Shown piece by piece: positions 22,180 through 23,492 of a stretch of 23,492 bases of DNA. The notes beneath the pieces were generated by a model. It ran no database searches, was not told the origin of the DNA, and saw only the letters and a list, made by a program, of their open reading frames with translations. The stretch lies in assembly GCA_050945895.1 (NCBI GenBank), contig JBMNTU010000023.1, positions 1 through 23,492 on the forward strand. Reading direction: 5' to 3'. Within the stretch, counting starts at the first letter, position 1; each line of letters starts with the position of its first letter. Origin of the DNA: JBMNTU01 sp050945895 (GTDB taxonomy: Bacteria; Bacillota; Clostridia; Christensenellales; Christensenellaceae). Position numbers and translations under genes: made by a program.

Positions 22180-23058
22180 TTAATTTGCAATTTCAAATCC
22201 GTGTTCGCGTACAAGCTTTTCAATATGTTTTATCGTCATGGAAATGGGCAAGGCATCATAATCTCCGGCAATGACCAGCTCAAATACCGTATCGCTCATT
22301 TCAAGGATTTCATCCAGCTTTGCATTGTCTACAAAAGGGGAAAGTTCGTCATTGAATATCCGGTCTTCTATTTCCGCCAATGCGCCGACAATGCCTGCGC
22401 CATCCCTGCCCTGCACATCCGCAATACGGCAGTACAGCCGATTATCGGAGGAAGACTTTCTTGTTTGGACAATTTCGTCAATACGGCTCACCTGCTTTTT
22501 AAGCAGGTCGATTTTTTCGATGAGAATTTTATATACTTCCTTGTCTTCCGATGGCAGACGGTTGTATACATTTACCTCTGTCTTAAGCTCACGCAGCGCC
22601 TTATGAATGGGGCTGGTCTCTTTCCATTGGCTAAAATCAATTCCCTTCAGAGCGTGCTCCAAATCTGCCTTCAGCTTTATTCCGCCTGCAACGCCGCGCT
22701 CGAACGAAATGGTACGCTCGGGCTGGATATCAAACGGCAGGCTTGCGGTCGTTTTTTCATCAGCAATCAATATCGTCGGTTTGCCGGACGTGTAGCGGAT
22801 GGCCAATTCATACATCACATTTGGATTGAGGCCTGTAAGGTTTACTATAACGAGATCACTGGTGTATAGATCCCGAATAATTTTATCGGTTATACTTCCT
22901 GTGTCGTAAAGCTTATGCGCAACGGTACAATGGAAATTTTCGCTGAACACCGGCTTGATAACCAATTCATATATATCTTCTATTTCATTGCGGATATCTG
23001 TACCCTTTTCACCGATAGGAGTTACAAAAAAACAGGTTTTTTTACTTTTCTCAACCAT
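22180..23058 (-). CDS. TIR / nucleoside 2-deoxyribosyltransferase-like protein with helical C-terminal region
   Basis: Residues 1-115 form a TIR/NDT-type Rossmann-like domain. It opens with CFFVTPIGEKGTDIR, has YDTGSITDKIIRDLYTSDLVIVNL and then NPNVMYELAIRY, where E84 is at the position of the catalytic Glu of deoxyribosyltransferases and TIR NADases. A beta strand (KPTILIAD) and LPFD follow. Residues about 115-190 are helical, about 190-215 are a predicted coiled coil (VYKILIEKIDLLKKQVSRIDEIV), and the rest is an unassigned acidic domain. The ATG at 23058 is used because GGAGG precedes it by six bases; a longer frame from 23115 would begin inside the -35 box. The length is 292 residues. Proteins of this group occur alone or in immune operons; enzymatic activity is not established. 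It leads an operon with the PfkB kinase. Confidence 0.8.
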   Translation of the reverse strand: MVEKSKKTCFFVTPIGEKGTDIRNEIEDIYELVIKPVFSENFHCTVAHKLYDTGSITDKIIRDLYTSDLVIVNLTGLNPNVMYELAIRYTSGKPTILIADEKTTASLPFDIQPERTISFERGVAGGIKLKADLEHALKGIDFSQWKETSPIHKALRELKTEVNVYNRLPSEDKEVYKILIEKIDLLKKQVSRIDEIVQTRKSSSDNRLYCRIADVQGRDGAGIVGALAEIEDRIFNDELSPFVDNAKLDEILEMSDTVFELVIAGDYDALPISMTIKHIEKLVREHGFEIAN

Positions 23059-23076
23059 GAAACACCTCCGCCATAT

Positions 23077-23115
23077 TGATGATTCCATCATACCGTCAAT
23101 AGCGATTCTTTTCAA
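23077..23115 (-). promoter_or_regulatory. promoter of the TIR-like/PfkB operon with an overlapping palindrome
   Basis: On the minus strand, TTGAAA (23115-23110), a 17-base spacer and TATGAT (23092-23087) form a near-consensus promoter. TGATG-N4-CATCA (23077-23090) is a 5-4-5 palindrome covering part of the -10 and the expected start near 23080, a position suited to repression. Confidence 0.75.
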
Positions 23116-23156
23116 GCCAGTACTTGCCTGGCTTTAGAGTTTCTGCTTTACAAACA

Positions 23157-23181
23157 ACGAGCCGCCCATTGGGCGGCTCGT
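23157..23181. terminator. strong hairpin, probable terminator of the right-edge gene
   Basis: ACGAGCCGCCC (23157-23167) and GGGCGGCTCGT (23171-23181) make a perfect 11-bp stem with an ATT loop. On the minus strand TTGTTTG follows. It lies about 40 bases past the stop of the partial gene at 23223. Confidence 0.72.
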
Positions 23182-23222
23182 TTATCTTGCAGAGCTATTA
23201 CGTATTTATATTTGCTTTATGT

Positions 23223-23492
23223 TTATGCCAAATGGGCAGGTTTTTCCGTCTCCCGGTCTACCTTGATGCGTCCGCAGTGGCCGCAGTCCTTTGTCCCGCC
23301 GCACGTTACGTCCACACGCTTGTCCATCGCGTAGTTGATGACCGCGTTGTGCGGGTAGTGGCCGCATGCCCAAAGCTCGTCCGCCTTGGTCTTCCACTTG
23401 TCCGCAATGGGCTCCGTCTTGGCTGTCAGCGTGTCCACGCCCTCCAGGTCAAGGTCCTGCGTGGGCTTGGCGCCAGATTCGTTTACGACCTG
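23223..23492 (-). CDS. C-terminal end of an unidentified Cys-rich protein (partial)
   Basis: The frame ending at TAA (23225-23223) is open to the window edge, giving 89 residues without a start. A GTG at 23438 is possible as a start but has no good ribosome site, and the residues upstream of it look like normal protein (QVVNESGAKPTQDLD), so it is best read as the tail of a larger gene. The end carries ACGHYPHN, then TCGGTKDCGHCGRI, a group of four Cys with a nearby His that could bind zinc or an Fe-S cluster. I do not recognise the family. A strong hairpin follows the stop. Confidence 0.6.
   Translation of the reverse strand, partial: QVVNESGAKPTQDLDLEGVDTLTAKTEPIADKWKTKADELWACGHYPHNAVINYAMDKRVDVTCGGTKDCGHCGRIKVDRETEKPAHLA

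Noticed and set aside
22180..23115. A longer start for the TIR-like protein at 23115
   Set aside because: It lies in the -35 element of a TTGAAA-17-TATGAT promoter, and the ATG at 23058 has a strong ribosome site.
23114..23134. A 7-bp hairpin (AAGCCAG/CTGGCTT) upstream of the TIR-like gene
   Set aside because: It overlaps the -35 region, has no T-run and is short; it is probably incidental or part of the promoter rather than a terminator.

Overview
The window reads as chromosomal DNA from a Gram-positive, low-to-mid GC member of the Bacillota, most likely an anaerobic or aerotolerant Clostridia. Supporting signs are good sigma-A type promoters with 16-18 base spacers, strong AGGAGG-type ribosome sites, TTG starts, a LytR-CpsA-Psr wall protein, a lipoprotein-like class B penicillin-binding protein, a 3D-domain wall protein, and a Crp/ferredoxin/cupin cluster of the kind seen in Clostridia. 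The genus cannot be fixed from this sequence. No tRNA, rRNA, CRISPR array, insertion sequence or prophage block was seen, and gene spacing is tight throughout.

Layout, left to right. 154-2085 (minus): a heme catalase followed by a DUF454 membrane protein. 2321-5920: a divergent pair, an LCP wall-polymer ligase (minus) and a MecA/PBP2a-like transpeptidase (plus). 6039-6554 (minus): an MsrA-fold protein that has lost its catalytic cysteine. 6745-9651 (plus): an operon of a surface InlB-like repeat protein, a membrane-anchored MutS-type ATPase and a small helical protein. 9725-11092 (plus): a membrane-anchored DUF348/G5/3D protein. 11249-15836 (plus): an RND exporter with a very large helical insertion, under a TetR-type operator and followed by its TetR gene. 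15844-16554 (minus): a DUF554 membrane protein. 16670-17640 (minus): an intact msrA-msrB pair. 17728-19558: a minus-strand ferredoxin-cupin operon facing a plus-strand Crp/Fnr regulator across a compact shared control region. 19663-20553 (plus): a DegV fatty-acid-binding protein. 20605-21084 (minus): a TrmO-like tRNA methyltransferase. 21214-23058 (minus): a TIR/nucleoside-deoxyribosyltransferase-like protein followed by a PfkB kinase. 23223-23492 (minus): the C-terminal end of a Cys-rich protein that runs off the window.

Two themes stand out. One is oxidant handling: catalase, two MsrA-fold proteins, MsrB, and an Fe-S/cupin operon with a Crp-type regulator. The other is envelope work: LCP, PBP, 3D protein, repeat protein and RND pump. 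The observations most worth following are the MsrA paralog with Ser and Gln in place of its Cys and Glu, the RND pump with a symmetrical built-in coiled-coil hairpin and no adaptor gene beside it, the single 5-4-5 palindrome placed to activate one promoter and block the other at the Crp locus, and the TIR-like/PfkB pair.
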